Positions 43,236-53,957 are shown, numbered from the stretch's first letter. The stretch is 64,000 nucleotides of DNA from Prosthecobacter sp. SYSU 5D2 (GCF_039655865.1 NZ_JBBYXL010000007.1:124001-188000), one strand, 5' to 3'. Made by a program: numbers and translations. Notes: generated by a model not told the origin, from the sequence alone.

Positions 43236-45542
43236 ATGTCCCACGCCGTCCTCAGCCTCCTCAAAGAAAGCCGTCACCCCATGCGCATTGACCTCATCGG
43301 CGTGGCCGGATCGGGGATGAGCGGGCTGGCCTCGCTGCTGCTGGCGCTGGGGCACCGGGTGAGCGGATCGGACAAGGTGACGACCCTGGAGACGGACCGC
43401 CTGGTGAAGCTGGGGCTACAGTTCTTTTCACCCCATTCGGAAAAGGAGGTGGAAGAGTGTGACATGGTCATTTACTCCAGCGCCATCAAGCCGGGGAATG
43501 TGGCCTATGAGGCGGCCTATAAGCAAGGCATCCCGCTGGTGCGGCGGGCGGAGGCGCTGGCGGCCGTGATGGCCAACAAGCAGGGTGTGGTGGTGGGCGG
43601 CACCCATGGCAAGACGACGACATCCGCCCTGACGGCCCATGTCCTGCGCCAGGGAGGTTTGAAACCGAGCCACTATGTGGGTGCGGAGATCCCCATCCTG
43701 GGGGCCAATGCGCACTGGGATCCCGAGGGCGACCTCTTTGTGGCGGAGGGGGATGAAAGCGATGGCACACTGGTGAACTTCCACCCGCAGCATTCCATCA
43801 TCCTCAACATCGAGGCGGAGCACCTGGATTTTTATGACGGCATCGAGGCGATCAAAAAAGTCTTTCGCCAGCTCCTGTCGCAGACTCCGGGACATTGGGT
43901 GCACTGCGCTGAAGATCCTGTCGCGCGGGAAGTCTGCGCAGGGCCGCAAGGGGTGAGTTATGGCTGGTCGCGCGACTTTGATTATTCCGCGAACATCCTG
44001 GCCATGAAGCCGGACCGCAGCGACTTTGAGGTGTATGAAAAGAATCGTTTGTTAGGCGTGGCGACGCTGGGCATCCCGGGGAAGCACAATGTCTCCAATG
44101 CGCTCGCTGCCATTGCCCTCGCGACCCGGTTGGGCGTGCCCTTTGAAAACATCCAGCACGCGCTGAAGAGCTTTCGCGGGGCCAAGCGGCGTTTTGAGAT
44201 CCGGCACAGCGGCGAGCGGTTTACCGTGGTGGATGATTATGGACATCATCCAAGTGAGATCGCTGCGACGCTGGCCACGGCCAAGGGCCTGCAACCGAAG
44301 CGCATCGTCTGCCTTTTCCAGCCGCACCGTTACAGCCGCACCCAGCTTTTGAAAAAAGAGTTTGGCGCGAGCTTCGGCGATGTGGATGAGCTGTTTGTCA
44401 CGGACGTTTATGCCGCCAGCGAGAAGCCGCTGCCAGGCGTCAGCGGCGAGACGATTGTGGAAGAAGTGAAGGCACAGTCCGCGACAAAGGCGCAGTCCAC
44501 CCCGACGCTGATGCTCTCACGCGACAAGGTGGGCAATGCCCTCCGTCCCGGGGATCTGCTGATCACGCTGGGAGCTGGAAACGTTCATGAAGTGGGCCGC
44601 TGCATTGCACGTGACCTCGCTGTCCTTGAAAAGCTCTGCGCTCTTTTGGAGACCAACGGCGGCGGCAGCGCGAAGCTGTATGAGCCGATGAACCGCCACA
44701 CGACTTTTCTCATCGGCGGCCCCGCGCAGTATTGGGTGGAGCCTGCTACTGTGGCGGGTTTTGCCGAAGTCGTCCGCTACCTGCGGGCTCAGTCGGTGCC
44801 CATCCGGGTCATCGGGCGCGGGTCCAATCTGCTGGTCAAAGACGGCGGCATCCGCGGTGCGGTCATTCATCCGGCCAAGGGTGAATTTGAGGACGTGCGG
44901 GTGGAGGGGGAAACGCTGGTGGCCGGTGCCGGTGCCCGTTTGAAAAAGATCGCCAGCAGCGCGCGCAATGCCGGGCTGGGCGGTTTTGAGTGGATGGAAG
45001 GCGTGCCCGGAAATCTGGGCGGGGCCATCCGCATGAATGCCGGTGCCATGGGCACGGAGACCTTTGATCAGATCGTCAGCGTGCGGTTCATAGACACCGA
45101 CGGCCAGCTCCGGGAGAAATCATTGGCGGATATTGTACACCATTACCGAAACGTGCCGGAGTTTGAGGAGCGCTACATCGTTTCCGCCGTGCTGAAAGGC
45201 AGCCCGGCTCCGCAGGCGGAGATTGATGCCGGACTGGCGGCCTCACATCAAAAGCGCCGCACCAGCCAGCCCGTCGGCGCCAGCGCCGGCTGCGCCTTTA
45301 AAAATCCAGAGGTCTGCGGAGCCGGCCGGCTCATTGATGAACTGGGCCTCAAAGGCCGCCGCGTGGGCAAAGCGGTCGTCTCCGATGTGCATGGCAACTT
45401 CATCGTCAACTCCGGCGGCGCGACTTCCCGAGAAGTGCTGGACCTCATCGCCGAGATCCAGGAGATCGCCCAGCGCGAGCGCGGCGTGCAACTGGAGATG
45501 GAGGTCAAGGTGATCGGGGAGGATCAGCCCATGGGACTGTGA
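43236..45542 (+). CDS. MurC-MurB fusion: UDP-MurNAc--L-Ala ligase / UDP-GlcNAc-enolpyruvate reductase
   Basis: A 768-aa fusion of two peptidoglycan precursor enzymes. Residues 1 to about 470 are MurC: Rossmann IGVAGSGMSGLASLL, P-loop GTHGKT at 122-127, EGDESDGTLVNFHP and VVDDYGHHPSEIAATL. Residues about 475-768 are MurB: GGPAQYWVEP, VIGRGSNLLVKDGG (FAD), EGVPGNLGGAIRMNAGAMG and SAGCAFKNP, in which C686 replaces the usual serine proton donor. The product of MurB is the substrate of MurC, so fusion could channel it. Start at ATG 43236; the ATG at 43281 (MRIDLIGV) is an alternative. Confidence 0.96.
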   Translation: MSHAVLSLLKESRHPMRIDLIGVAGSGMSGLASLLLALGHRVSGSDKVTTLETDRLVKLGLQFFSPHSEKEVEECDMVIYSSAIKPGNVAYEAAYKQGIPLVRRAEALAAVMANKQGVVVGGTHGKTTTSALTAHVLRQGGLKPSHYVGAEIPILGANAHWDPEGDLFVAEGDESDGTLVNFHPQHSIILNIEAEHLDFYDGIEAIKKVFRQLLSQTPGHWVHCAEDPVAREVCAGPQGVSYGWSRDFDYSANILAMKPDRSDFEVYEKNRLLGVATLGIPGKHNVSNALAAIALATRLGVPFENIQHALKSFRGAKRRFEIRHSGERFTVVDDYGHHPSEIAATLATAKGLQPKRIVCLFQPHRYSRTQLLKKEFGASFGDVDELFVTDVYAASEKPLPGVSGETIVEEVKAQSATKAQSTPTLMLSRDKVGNALRPGDLLITLGAGNVHEVGRCIARDLAVLEKLCALLETNGGGSAKLYEPMNRHTTFLIGGPAQYWVEPATVAGFAEVVRYLRAQSVPIRVIGRGSNLLVKDGGIRGAVIHPAKGEFEDVRVEGETLVAGAGARLKKIASSARNAGLGGFEWMEGVPGNLGGAIRMNAGAMGTETFDQIVSVRFIDTDGQLREKSLADIVHHYRNVPEFEERYIVSAVLKGSPAPQAEIDAGLAASHQKRRTSQPVGASAGCAFKNPEVCGAGRLIDELGLKGRRVGKAVVSDVHGNFIVNSGGATSREVLDLIAEIQEIAQRERGVQLEMEVKVIGEDQPMGL

Positions 45543-45599
45543 GAAGGCTTTGCCCTCACGCTAACTAGCTTCTGAGTGGTTTCAAAAGCTGCTCCGATT

Positions 45600-46853
45600 T
45601 CATCCAATGACACCCTTGATCGTCTTGCTAGACGAGGCAAAGCAGCCGTGCACATACTCCATGGCTTTCTTCACTTTCTCCAGGGCGGCCGGGTAATCGG
45701 CATCAATGGCCAGCAGAGTGTCGGCCATTTTTTCCACCGGCGTTTCATCAAATTCCAGCAGCCATTCACCCAGGCCGATATCCTTGAACATCCAGCACTT
45801 GGGGCTGTGGAATTCTGAATACGTGTGGATGATCGGGGTGCCGTTGGCGAGCGCGATGATCGGTGAATGCGGCTCATGGCAGACAATGGTATGTGCCCGC
45901 GCGAAGACGGAGGCCGCCTCGTCCGCGTTCCAAAAGTACTCCAGGTTCACCACGTTCTTCTGGATCTCCGGCGGCAGCAGATCGTAGATCAATCGTTTGT
46001 TATGCACCATCTCCTTCTTCACCTCGGGAGCGATGAGCACCTTCTTCCCAGTCTTCTGCACCCAGGTCGTCACCAGCTCACGATACTTCGCCGCGCGCCG
46101 CTCATCATCAGCCACCATCTGTGGCGTCGGGTTCAGCGGGTTCAGCGGCGGATTGTCCACACCTTCATGTTTGGCGGTATGCGTGCGCAGTTGCAGGGTG
46201 ATGAACTGGCGGTCTTCCAGGCCCAGCTTTTTCATCGTCGCCAGCGCCCGTTCATCATCGGTCACATCAATCCCAAAGCAGCCGTCCGGACCAAATTCCA
46301 GCACCGGCGTTTTTACCCCCGCGCCCTTCAGAATGTCCAGCGTCTTGGTCTCACGGGTATAGATGAAGGCCGCGTTGTTGAGCAGCTCAATGCGCTCCGC
46401 CGCCCCCTTGCCTTCCACCATCGTCGGGAAAAACGACTGGCCAAACAGGCCATACGGCTTGCCTGCTTTGAGGCAGTATTCCATATAGTCCGTGCTCTGG
46501 CCCATGCCGGAGTTGCGGATAAAAAGATCACAATTCGCAATGGCCTGGCGCAGCACCTCATCACGCTCTTTTTTGCCCGTCAGATGTCCCTGGATAATCT
46601 CCACCTTTGGGAACCGCCGGCGCAGCAGCGCCTCCACCCGCTCATCCAGCTTGGAAGCCCAAAGGACCACCTTCACCTCCGGCAAATGCTCCTCCAGCAC
46701 CCGCAACGTACCCGGTGTGTGGCCGATGTCGCCAATGTTGATCGTATCCCACGCCGATTGCAGCAGGATCGTCTTGGGTTTGCCGTCAGCGGCGATGAGG
46801 CTGCCGCCCAGGGCAGCGGTGATAGAGGCAATAAAATGGCGGCGTGTGGTCAT
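45600..46853 (-). CDS. Exported polysaccharide pyruvyltransferase-like protein
   Basis: A 417-aa protein with a twin-arginine-type signal (TTRRHFIASITAALGGSLIAADG). The body has the GT-B-like pattern of the PF04230 family: SAWDTINIGDIGHTPGTLRVL, LFIRNSGMGQSTDY, ITLQLRTHT and VCHEPHSPIIALANGTPIIHTY. The family includes pyruvyltransferases and glycan-modifying enzymes; an exported member is unusual, since pyruvyl donors are cytoplasmic, so a different role is possible. The start at 46853 is chosen because the Tat motif then lies at the N-terminus; ATG at 46868 is an alternative. Confidence 0.7.
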   Translation of the reverse strand: MTTRRHFIASITAALGGSLIAADGKPKTILLQSAWDTINIGDIGHTPGTLRVLEEHLPEVKVVLWASKLDERVEALLRRRFPKVEIIQGHLTGKKERDEVLRQAIANCDLFIRNSGMGQSTDYMEYCLKAGKPYGLFGQSFFPTMVEGKGAAERIELLNNAAFIYTRETKTLDILKGAGVKTPVLEFGPDGCFGIDVTDDERALATMKKLGLEDRQFITLQLRTHTAKHEGVDNPPLNPLNPTPQMVADDERRAAKYRELVTTWVQKTGKKVLIAPEVKKEMVHNKRLIYDLLPPEIQKNVVNLEYFWNADEAASVFARAHTIVCHEPHSPIIALANGTPIIHTYSEFHSPKCWMFKDIGLGEWLLEFDETPVEKMADTLLAIDADYPAALEKVKKAMEYVHGCFASSSKTIKGVIG

Positions 46854-46946
46854 GGCGGAGGTGTCCATCATCAGGCAAAACCGCGCTGACATTGGACATT
46901 TTTTTCCTATGTCACTCCGTTGCAGGAGCGCCGGTAATGCCCCAAT

Positions 46947-48005
46947 TCATTCCGCCTCCGCCGTCAGGTGCTTCACCAAAAACTCGGTGGCATCCGTCTT
47001 CGGCTCCACCTGATCTTGCAGCACAATGCAGGGCACCTCCGCCGCAGCGCAGACCTTGTGCACCTCACGCGCATGGTGGATGCAGTGCAGCCACTCGCCC
47101 CGGTTGGTGGGGGCCTCCACCACCTGGCTGTTGTTGATGAGCAGCGGCGGATCATCCTTGCTGATCCAGGACAGCATGTCGCACTCCTTCAGGATGGCTT
47201 TGCCCGGCTCCGTCTCAAAAGCCTCAATGGAAGGCAGATGATAAAAAAGCGCCGCCTCAACTTCACTGGTGCCGAATTCCGGCTTCGACGGCCCCATGAA
47301 GGACTCCCAGCGGGACACATCATACGTCGCCTGGGTGGCATTGCACACCGCGCAGAGGAGCCGCGTGGATTCACGCAGCACCGGGTCCTCCGCCTTCGGG
47401 TCCGCCAGGTCATCGCGGGTGGCCAGCCACAGGGACGTGCCTGCCCCGGCCGAGCCGCCCATGGAGGCAAAGCGGGTCTTGTCCAGCTTCCACTTGTCCG
47501 CATTCGCCCGCAGATGCTGCACCGCCCGCGCGCAGTCACGCAGGATGTCCTGGACCGGCTTGTCCGTCAGAAAGGGGTAGTTCAGCGCCGCGCAGGAAAT
47601 GCCCCGCTCCAGCAGTTCCTTCACCGTCTTGTCAGAAGCCCACTTGCTCTTGTCCCCATTGCGAAATCCACCGCCGTGAATCAGGATGACCACAGGCGTG
47701 GCGCCGGTCGCGTTTTTGGCCAGATATAGATCCAGCTTGTTGCGCTCATGCGGCCCGTAGGAGACATCCGCCGCATCCGGTTTCATCGCCCCCGGTTTCG
47801 CCTCCGTCTTGGTGGGTGGGGCGGACTTCTTGCTGGCCAGGAAAGCCCGCGCCTCCTCCATCGTCAGGATGCCGTCTTTGTTCGCATCCGCCTGCGGATA
47901 CTGCTTCAGTCCCTGGCGCAGCCGGTCATTGTTTTCCGAGGTGACTTGGGCATAACCAAAAGTGCAGAAACCGGACAGAAGGAGACAGAAAAATCGTGAC
48001 TTCAT
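46947..48005 (-). CDS. Secreted EF-hand / alpha-beta hydrolase (carboxylesterase-like)
   Basis: A 352-aa exported protein (signal MKSRFFCLLLSGFCTFGYA). Residues 40-51 (DANKDGILTMEE) form a canonical EF-hand calcium loop; after a Lys/Pro linker the hydrolase domain has HGGGF at 110-114, nucleophile S185 in GGSAGAG, and a C-terminal acid/His region. This matches hormone-sensitive-lipase/BD-FAE-type esterases seen in Planctomycetota and Verrucomicrobiota. The short EF-hand may sense calcium or help folding outside the cell. Confidence 0.88.
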   Translation of the reverse strand: MKSRFFCLLLSGFCTFGYAQVTSENNDRLRQGLKQYPQADANKDGILTMEEARAFLASKKSAPPTKTEAKPGAMKPDAADVSYGPHERNKLDLYLAKNATGATPVVILIHGGGFRNGDKSKWASDKTVKELLERGISCAALNYPFLTDKPVQDILRDCARAVQHLRANADKWKLDKTRFASMGGSAGAGTSLWLATRDDLADPKAEDPVLRESTRLLCAVCNATQATYDVSRWESFMGPSKPEFGTSEVEAALFYHLPSIEAFETEPGKAILKECDMLSWISKDDPPLLINNSQVVEAPTNRGEWLHCIHHAREVHKVCAAAEVPCIVLQDQVEPKTDATEFLVKHLTAEAE

Positions 48006-48327
48006 AAAAAAGAGGTGGGTCTTGAAACCGGCTGACCGCAGACAGGTTGCGCGGATGAGGGCACTTTAAAGAGACAGTCATTTTACCATCAGGCCTCAAA
48101 ATTAAGAACCAAATTCTTGGACTCATATGCTGTTAGCCGGTGTGATTTCATGCAATGCTGCAGGCCCGCCGACAGTTCACAAAAAAACCGCTCACACCTG
48201 TCATACAATGGGGAGCCACCCGTCACTCAGCCCTCTTGCCATGATCACCTCGGCCACAGCCCTTTCAGGCTGAGCAAGCTGGACACTTTTGTTTGCACAG
48301 GCGGTGGGGGCGGTTAATAAAACCACC
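48006..48327. other. Divergent intergenic region, no gene
   Basis: 322 bases between the hydrolase (-) and the secreted protein (+). Small inverted repeats are visible (AAGAA-N5-TTCTT near 48103; CAGCC-CTTTCA-GGCTG near 48258), but nothing that I can assign. Presumably it holds both promoters. Confidence 0.4.
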
Positions 48328-48978
48328 ATGAGAAATGTATTGATTTCCTTCATCTGCCTGGCTGTGTCCAACCTAATGGCTCAGGAGCCAGCGGAGCTCA
48401 GCGGTCTCCGCACGTCCTACCAGTCCGCCGTGGAGCGGGCCGTGAAGCCTCTTTCCCAAACCTATCTGGACGAGCTCAAGCGCATGCAGGAAACCTTCAC
48501 CCGCGATGCCCGGCCCGAAGCAGCCCAGGCCGTGCAGGCAGAGATCACCCTCATGGAATCCAAAATGACCGCCATGGGCAGCTTCACCCCCGGCGTCCAG
48601 GTGCCTGTGCTGGAGACCATCGCCGTCGTCCCCGCCAATTCGCCCGAAGGGTTCAAGCTCGGCAACTTGCGCAAAGGCGATGTCATTACCCTCAGCTACC
48701 TGAGCGGCCAGTGGAAAAACGACGGCATGTACCCGTCTGACAATCCGGATGCCGAGAAAACAGAGCGGGGAGACAAAACCCGCCTCGCCATCACCGAATC
48801 CCCCGTCAATGGGAAGCCCGGCCCCATCATCAAACCCGTGCCACCCCTGACCCAAAGCAAACCCTTCACCTACGTCGTCCAGACCTCCCGGAACAACGTC
48901 ATCCTCCGCATCCAGTACGGCGGCGAAAACCCCAAAGCCCCCGGTGCCGTCAGCTACAAAGTCAAGATCGTCCGCTGA
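48328..48978 (+). CDS. Secreted protein with N-terminal coiled coil
   Basis: A 216-aa exported protein. Signal MRNVLISFICLAVSNLMA fixes the ATG at 48328. Residues 20-80 form an amphipathic helix (YQSAVERAVKPLSQTYLDEL, MQETFTRDARPEAAQAVQ), a pattern frequent in planctomycete and verrucomicrobial secreted proteins; the second half is a beta-rich domain (GNLRKGDVITLSYLSGQWKN; RNNVILRIQYGGENP) resembling a carbohydrate- or P-domain-like module. No catalytic motif is seen. Confidence 0.7.
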   Translation: MRNVLISFICLAVSNLMAQEPAELSGLRTSYQSAVERAVKPLSQTYLDELKRMQETFTRDARPEAAQAVQAEITLMESKMTAMGSFTPGVQVPVLETIAVVPANSPEGFKLGNLRKGDVITLSYLSGQWKNDGMYPSDNPDAEKTERGDKTRLAITESPVNGKPGPIIKPVPPLTQSKPFTYVVQTSRNNVILRIQYGGENPKAPGAVSYKVKIVR

Positions 48979-49185
48979 GCAGAGCAGCAGGTCTGGCCCC
49001 AGATAATTCTGCGTTCCACTGTCTTCTGCTCGCCATCGGTAAGTGATGTTTCCTTTTGTTCAACGATGCCCGTTCCACCAGTAATCCCTCCCTCCCCCAT
49101 GGACGATCCCCGCACCGAGCATGCACATCCCCGGTCTCTGGCAGACGGAAGCTAGCCGGACGCCCCGGCGCACGTATACTCTCCC

Positions 49186-50619
<1,434 letters not shown>

Positions 50620-50723
50620 TCCGCCCCGGCCCCGCTTGCGCAAATCAGCGCCAGCTTGCGCAAAGTCCGGTCCACCCGGCATTTGCCAGAGCCGCCTTTC
50701 TCCTTTAGTCTCACCGCCAACCG

Positions 50724-51647
50724 ATGGATTGCCGACAGGAAGAGATTGTACAGAGCCTCATGACCTCCTATGACGAGGTCGGCGGGATCAACCATGTGGA
50801 CTGCGGGGCTTTGCCGTCCAAACGCGCCATTGCGACGCTTTGTGAGGACCTGCTGCAGGTCCTTTTCCCGGGCTTTTATTCGGAAGATGCCGTCTCCTCC
50901 CATGACCTGGAGCTGATGACCCATGAGCTGGTCGCCAGCATCCGCGAGCGCCTGCGTACGGAGATCCGCCGCAGCCTGCGCCTGCGTGACCAGGGCGGCA
51001 ACCACCATGAGGAGGCCATGAAGATGGCCTGCGACTTCATGGTCCTGCTGCCGGAGGTCCGCAAGCTCCTGCAAACCGATGTCGCCGCCGCCTACGAGGG
51101 CGACCCCGCCGCCCGCAGCTATGAGGAGATCATCCTGGCCTACCCCGGCCTGGAGGCCATCGCCATCCAGCGCTCCGCCCACCAGCTTTATACCCTCGGC
51201 GTGCCTTTGATCCCGCGCATGATGACGGAGTGGGCCCATGGCCGCACCGGGATAGACATCCATCCGGGCGCCCAGATCGGCAGCCATTTCTTCATAGATC
51301 ACGGCACCGGCGTGGTCATTGGCGAGACCTGCAGCATCGGCACCCGGGTCAAGCTCTACCAGGGCGTCGGCCTCGTTGCCCGCTCCCTGGCCCAGGGGCA
51401 GGCCCTGGCCGGGAAGAAACGCCACCCCACTATTGAGGACAACGTCACCATCTATGCCGGCGCCACCATCGTCGGCGGGGATACCGTCGTCGGCGCGCGC
51501 AGCACCATCGGGGCCAATGTCTTCCTCATGGAAAGCGTCGGCCAGGACATGATCTATGCCCTCGGGGACCAGGAGCACCGCATCCGCGACCGCAAAGCCA
51601 CCCCGGTGACCAAAAGCCCCAAAACCGCTGATTCCGACAAGGCCTGA
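50724..51647 (+). CDS. cysE: Serine O-acetyltransferase
   Basis: A 307-aa hexapeptide-repeat acyltransferase. The N-terminal helical half (AYPGLEAIAIQRSAHQLYTLG, TGIDIHPGAQIGSHFFIDH) and the left-handed beta-helix (GTGVVIGETCSIGTRVKLY, IEDNVTIYAGATIVGGDTVV) match the EpsC-type serine acetyltransferases, which acetylate L-serine with acetyl-CoA for cysteine synthesis. The N-terminal 100 residues are longer than in E. coli CysE. It overlaps the SprT-like gene by one base. Confidence 0.85.
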   Translation: MDCRQEEIVQSLMTSYDEVGGINHVDCGALPSKRAIATLCEDLLQVLFPGFYSEDAVSSHDLELMTHELVASIRERLRTEIRRSLRLRDQGGNHHEEAMKMACDFMVLLPEVRKLLQTDVAAAYEGDPAARSYEEIILAYPGLEAIAIQRSAHQLYTLGVPLIPRMMTEWAHGRTGIDIHPGAQIGSHFFIDHGTGVVIGETCSIGTRVKLYQGVGLVARSLAQGQALAGKKRHPTIEDNVTIYAGATIVGGDTVVGARSTIGANVFLMESVGQDMIYALGDQEHRIRDRKATPVTKSPKTADSDKA

Positions 51648-52342
51648 TGCCCAAGCCTTCCATGCTGAAACTGTCCCAGCTCTTCCTCGACTTCCAGGCC
51701 GGCATCCGCGGCAGCCTCGCGGAGCGCGCCCTGGACCGCCCTCTCTATGCCCAGCCGGATGCCGCTTCCGCCGCCCCGTCCAAAGCCAAAACCCGCGCCG
51801 CCAAGGACAAAGACGCCGCTGCCGCCGCCAATGTCCCCGATGAAGACCTGACCGAGAACTGCCGCATCCTCCTGCGCCAGATTGACCTCGCCGGTGCCGC
51901 CAGGCTCGTCTCCGTGCAGTGGAACAGCCGCCTGCGCAGCACCGCCGGCTATGCCAGCTACCCCTCCTGGAAGATCGAGCTGAACCCGAAGCTCCAGGAA
52001 TTCGAAGGCCAGGTCGAGCGCACCATGCGGCACGAGCTCGCCCACCTTGTCGCCTATCATCGCGCCGGACGCCGCCGCATCGAGCCCCACGGGGCCGAGT
52101 GGCAGCAGGCCTGCACCGATCTCGGCATCCCTGGGGAAAGCGCCCGCCACCGCCTTCCCCTGCCCCGGCGGGAGGTGAAGCGCAACTACACCTACGCCTG
52201 CGCCCACTGCGGCCTGCGCGTCCAGCGCGTGCGCAAATTCCGCCGCTACACCGCCTGCAGCGCCTGCTGCAACCAGCACAACGGCGGCCAGTACGACTCC
52301 CGCTACCGCTTCGTCATGGTGGAAGACCTGCGCAATGGTTGA
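51647..52342 (+). CDS. SprT-like zinc metallopeptidase
   Basis: A 231-aa protein. An Ala/Lys-rich disordered linker (residues 38-65) separates an N-terminal helix from the SprT domain with HELAH at 129-133 and a distal H148 (zinc ligands). The C-terminal part is a zinc ribbon, CAHC at 185-188 and CSAC at 204-207. SprT/SPRTN proteases act on DNA-protein crosslinks in eukaryotes; bacterial roles are less known. The start codon shares one base with the cysE stop. Confidence 0.88.
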   Translation: MPKPSMLKLSQLFLDFQAGIRGSLAERALDRPLYAQPDAASAAPSKAKTRAAKDKDAAAAANVPDEDLTENCRILLRQIDLAGAARLVSVQWNSRLRSTAGYASYPSWKIELNPKLQEFEGQVERTMRHELAHLVAYHRAGRRRIEPHGAEWQQACTDLGIPGESARHRLPLPRREVKRNYTYACAHCGLRVQRVRKFRRYTACSACCNQHNGGQYDSRYRFVMVEDLRNG

Positions 52343-52364
52343 GCCTGGCTCACGCCTTGGGTAT

Positions 52365-52456
52365 GGCGTTCGGAGTACCGCATTTATGCGGTGATTGGGG
52401 GGCCGCGCAGCTTCAAAGATTCCGTCCCGCATTACGCGGACGGTACTCCGAACGCC
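52365..52456. repeat. 92-bp inverted-repeat element with 16-bp perfect termini
   Basis: GGCGTTCGGAGTACCG (52365-52380) and its exact reverse complement (52441-52456) enclose about 60 bases. A diverged copy of the left half is at 6020-6055. It looks like a MITE- or REP-type element in the convergent gap between the SprT-like and rhomboid-like genes. Confidence 0.8.
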
Positions 52457-52544
52457 GGAATGCCGGTGCCAGAGTCCCTGTCGTTATGGGTTCACCTTGT
52501 CTGCCCCTCTCAGACGCACACGGCACGTCCACCCTCCATCCCCC

Positions 52545-53414
52545 TCACTTTCCGCGCTTCAAGTCCTCGCTGGCCTGGTCCAGGATGCGGCGCTCATCTG
52601 GCGTCAGGCTGTGCATGCCTTCGCGGCTGATCTTGTCCAGGATGTCATCCACCGCCGGGCTGTGCTTTTTCACCTTGGCCTTCGGTTTGGGGGTGGCCAC
52701 CGTCTCCTCATCATCGCGGCTGCTACGGGAGCGGGCGGCAGGCCGGGAGCGCGTGGCCGGGCGGGCCTGGAAAGACGGCATGCTGGGAAAGGTCAGCGCG
52801 CCCTGCTCATAGCGGATGTAAGCGATGGCTGTGCCCACCTGCCCCGTCAGGATCATCAGGGAGATCCAGTCCCGGTTGGCGATGGCGGACAGGGCCGAGA
52901 TGCCCACAAACACCGCCGCCAGGATCCACACTTCCAGGGTAAAGAAGATCAGCGAGATCTGCGCCCGGGAATACAGCGCGGCAAAGGCGATGAACACGCC
53001 AAACTCCCATTCCAGCATCCCGGCGCAGAGCCGGTCGGAGCCCATCAGGCCCGCCACCGTGATGAGCAGCGGCGTCACCAGCAGCAGGATGACCAGCAGA
53101 CGCACAAAGCTGCTGCGGCCCAGGTGCCGCTCCACCGCCTCGCCAAAGCGCCAGAACATGAAGCAGCCCAGCAGCAGCCACAGGCTGGGCGGGTTCACCA
53201 GGAGGTAGGTCACCGGCGCCCACAGGTGCAGCCGCGCCAGGTCAGAAAAGGAAAACGTCAGGTAGTCCACCGCCTCCGGGGCGGCGGCCATCAGGATCGT
53301 GGTCAGGATCATGCTCGCCACCCCGCCCAGGGCGATGGCGGCCGAAAGATAGACCGGATGCCCCTTCCACCAGGTCAGGGGGAGGTGGTCTTTGGATTCA
53401 GGCAGCCAGGACAT
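52545..53414 (-). CDS. Rhomboid-like membrane protein lacking the catalytic motif
   Basis: A 289-aa protein (start MSWLPESKDH) with six hydrophobic segments (about residues 21-210) and a C-terminal soluble tail ending DKISREGMHSLTPDERRILDQ, a tail I associate with bacterial rhomboids of this group. The membrane part lines up with rhomboids, but where the nucleophile motif GxSG should be the sequence reads SDRLCAGMLEWEFGVF, and no histidine is found in the last membrane segment. It is therefore probably a non-proteolytic pseudo-rhomboid. ATG at 53432 is an alternative start. Confidence 0.75.
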   Translation of the reverse strand: MSWLPESKDHLPLTWWKGHPVYLSAAIALGGVASMILTTILMAAAPEAVDYLTFSFSDLARLHLWAPVTYLLVNPPSLWLLLGCFMFWRFGEAVERHLGRSSFVRLLVILLLVTPLLITVAGLMGSDRLCAGMLEWEFGVFIAFAALYSRAQISLIFFTLEVWILAAVFVGISALSAIANRDWISLMILTGQVGTAIAYIRYEQGALTFPSMPSFQARPATRSRPAARSRSSRDDEETVATPKPKAKVKKHSPAVDDILDKISREGMHSLTPDERRILDQASEDLKRGK

Positions 53415-53579
53415 GAGGTAAACTGGAGGCAAATTTCATTTCTGCGAAGAGAAAGATCAACGCCGGAGGCCGCCAGGGTTACAAACATACGACCGCCTTG
53501 GAATACCGTGTGCTGCGAACATAACGTTCCTTTCATACGGCCCGAAGGCGGGCCCATACCCTAGATACAAACATCCACC

Positions 53580-53912
53580 ATGATCACACATATTCAGTAC
53601 TTCGGTTGCGATGCCCGTCCCGACTGGGACGAAAAACTGGAAGCCCTCTTTTTTGAAGCCCGTCAGCACCTGCCCGTGACGGACGCTTCCGCCCGGGTCG
53701 AAGAACCCAAAAATGCCACTTACCGATACCGAATAAGCCTCTCCCTGAAGCTCCCCGGTCCGGACATCCAGGTCCATGCGGATGGTTACACCTTCAATGA
53801 AGCCCTCATCGGCGTCAGCGCCGCCATCCGGCAGAAGCTGAAGGCCCGCGCCGCCAAAGCCACGAGGAATACCGCCGCCACCCGCGGCGTCAAAGCCGCC
53901 CACCGCGGCTAA
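53580..53912 (+). CDS. RaiA/HPF-like small protein
   Basis: A 110-aa basic protein that looks like the beta-alpha-beta3-alpha fold of ribosome hibernation factors: ARPDWDEKLEALFFEARQHL (first helix), ASARVEEPKNATYRYRISLSL (strands), PGPDIQVHADGYTFNEALIG and IRQKLKARAAK (last helix), followed by an Arg/Ala-rich tail. If right, it binds the decoding region of the 30S subunit in slow-growing cells. Short (HPF-type) form without the C-terminal dimerisation domain. Identification is by pattern, not certain. Confidence 0.6.
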   Translation: MITHIQYFGCDARPDWDEKLEALFFEARQHLPVTDASARVEEPKNATYRYRISLSLKLPGPDIQVHADGYTFNEALIGVSAAIRQKLKARAAKATRNTAATRGVKAAHRG

Positions 53913-53957
53913 CCCCCCCACCCGGCCCCTCGGGGCTTTCCACACCTTTCACCATCA

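Noticed and set aside
53518-53532. GAACATAACGTTC as a LexA site
   Set aside because: Arms are in the opposite order (GAAC...GTTC) and the spacing differs from TGTTC-N4-GAACA.
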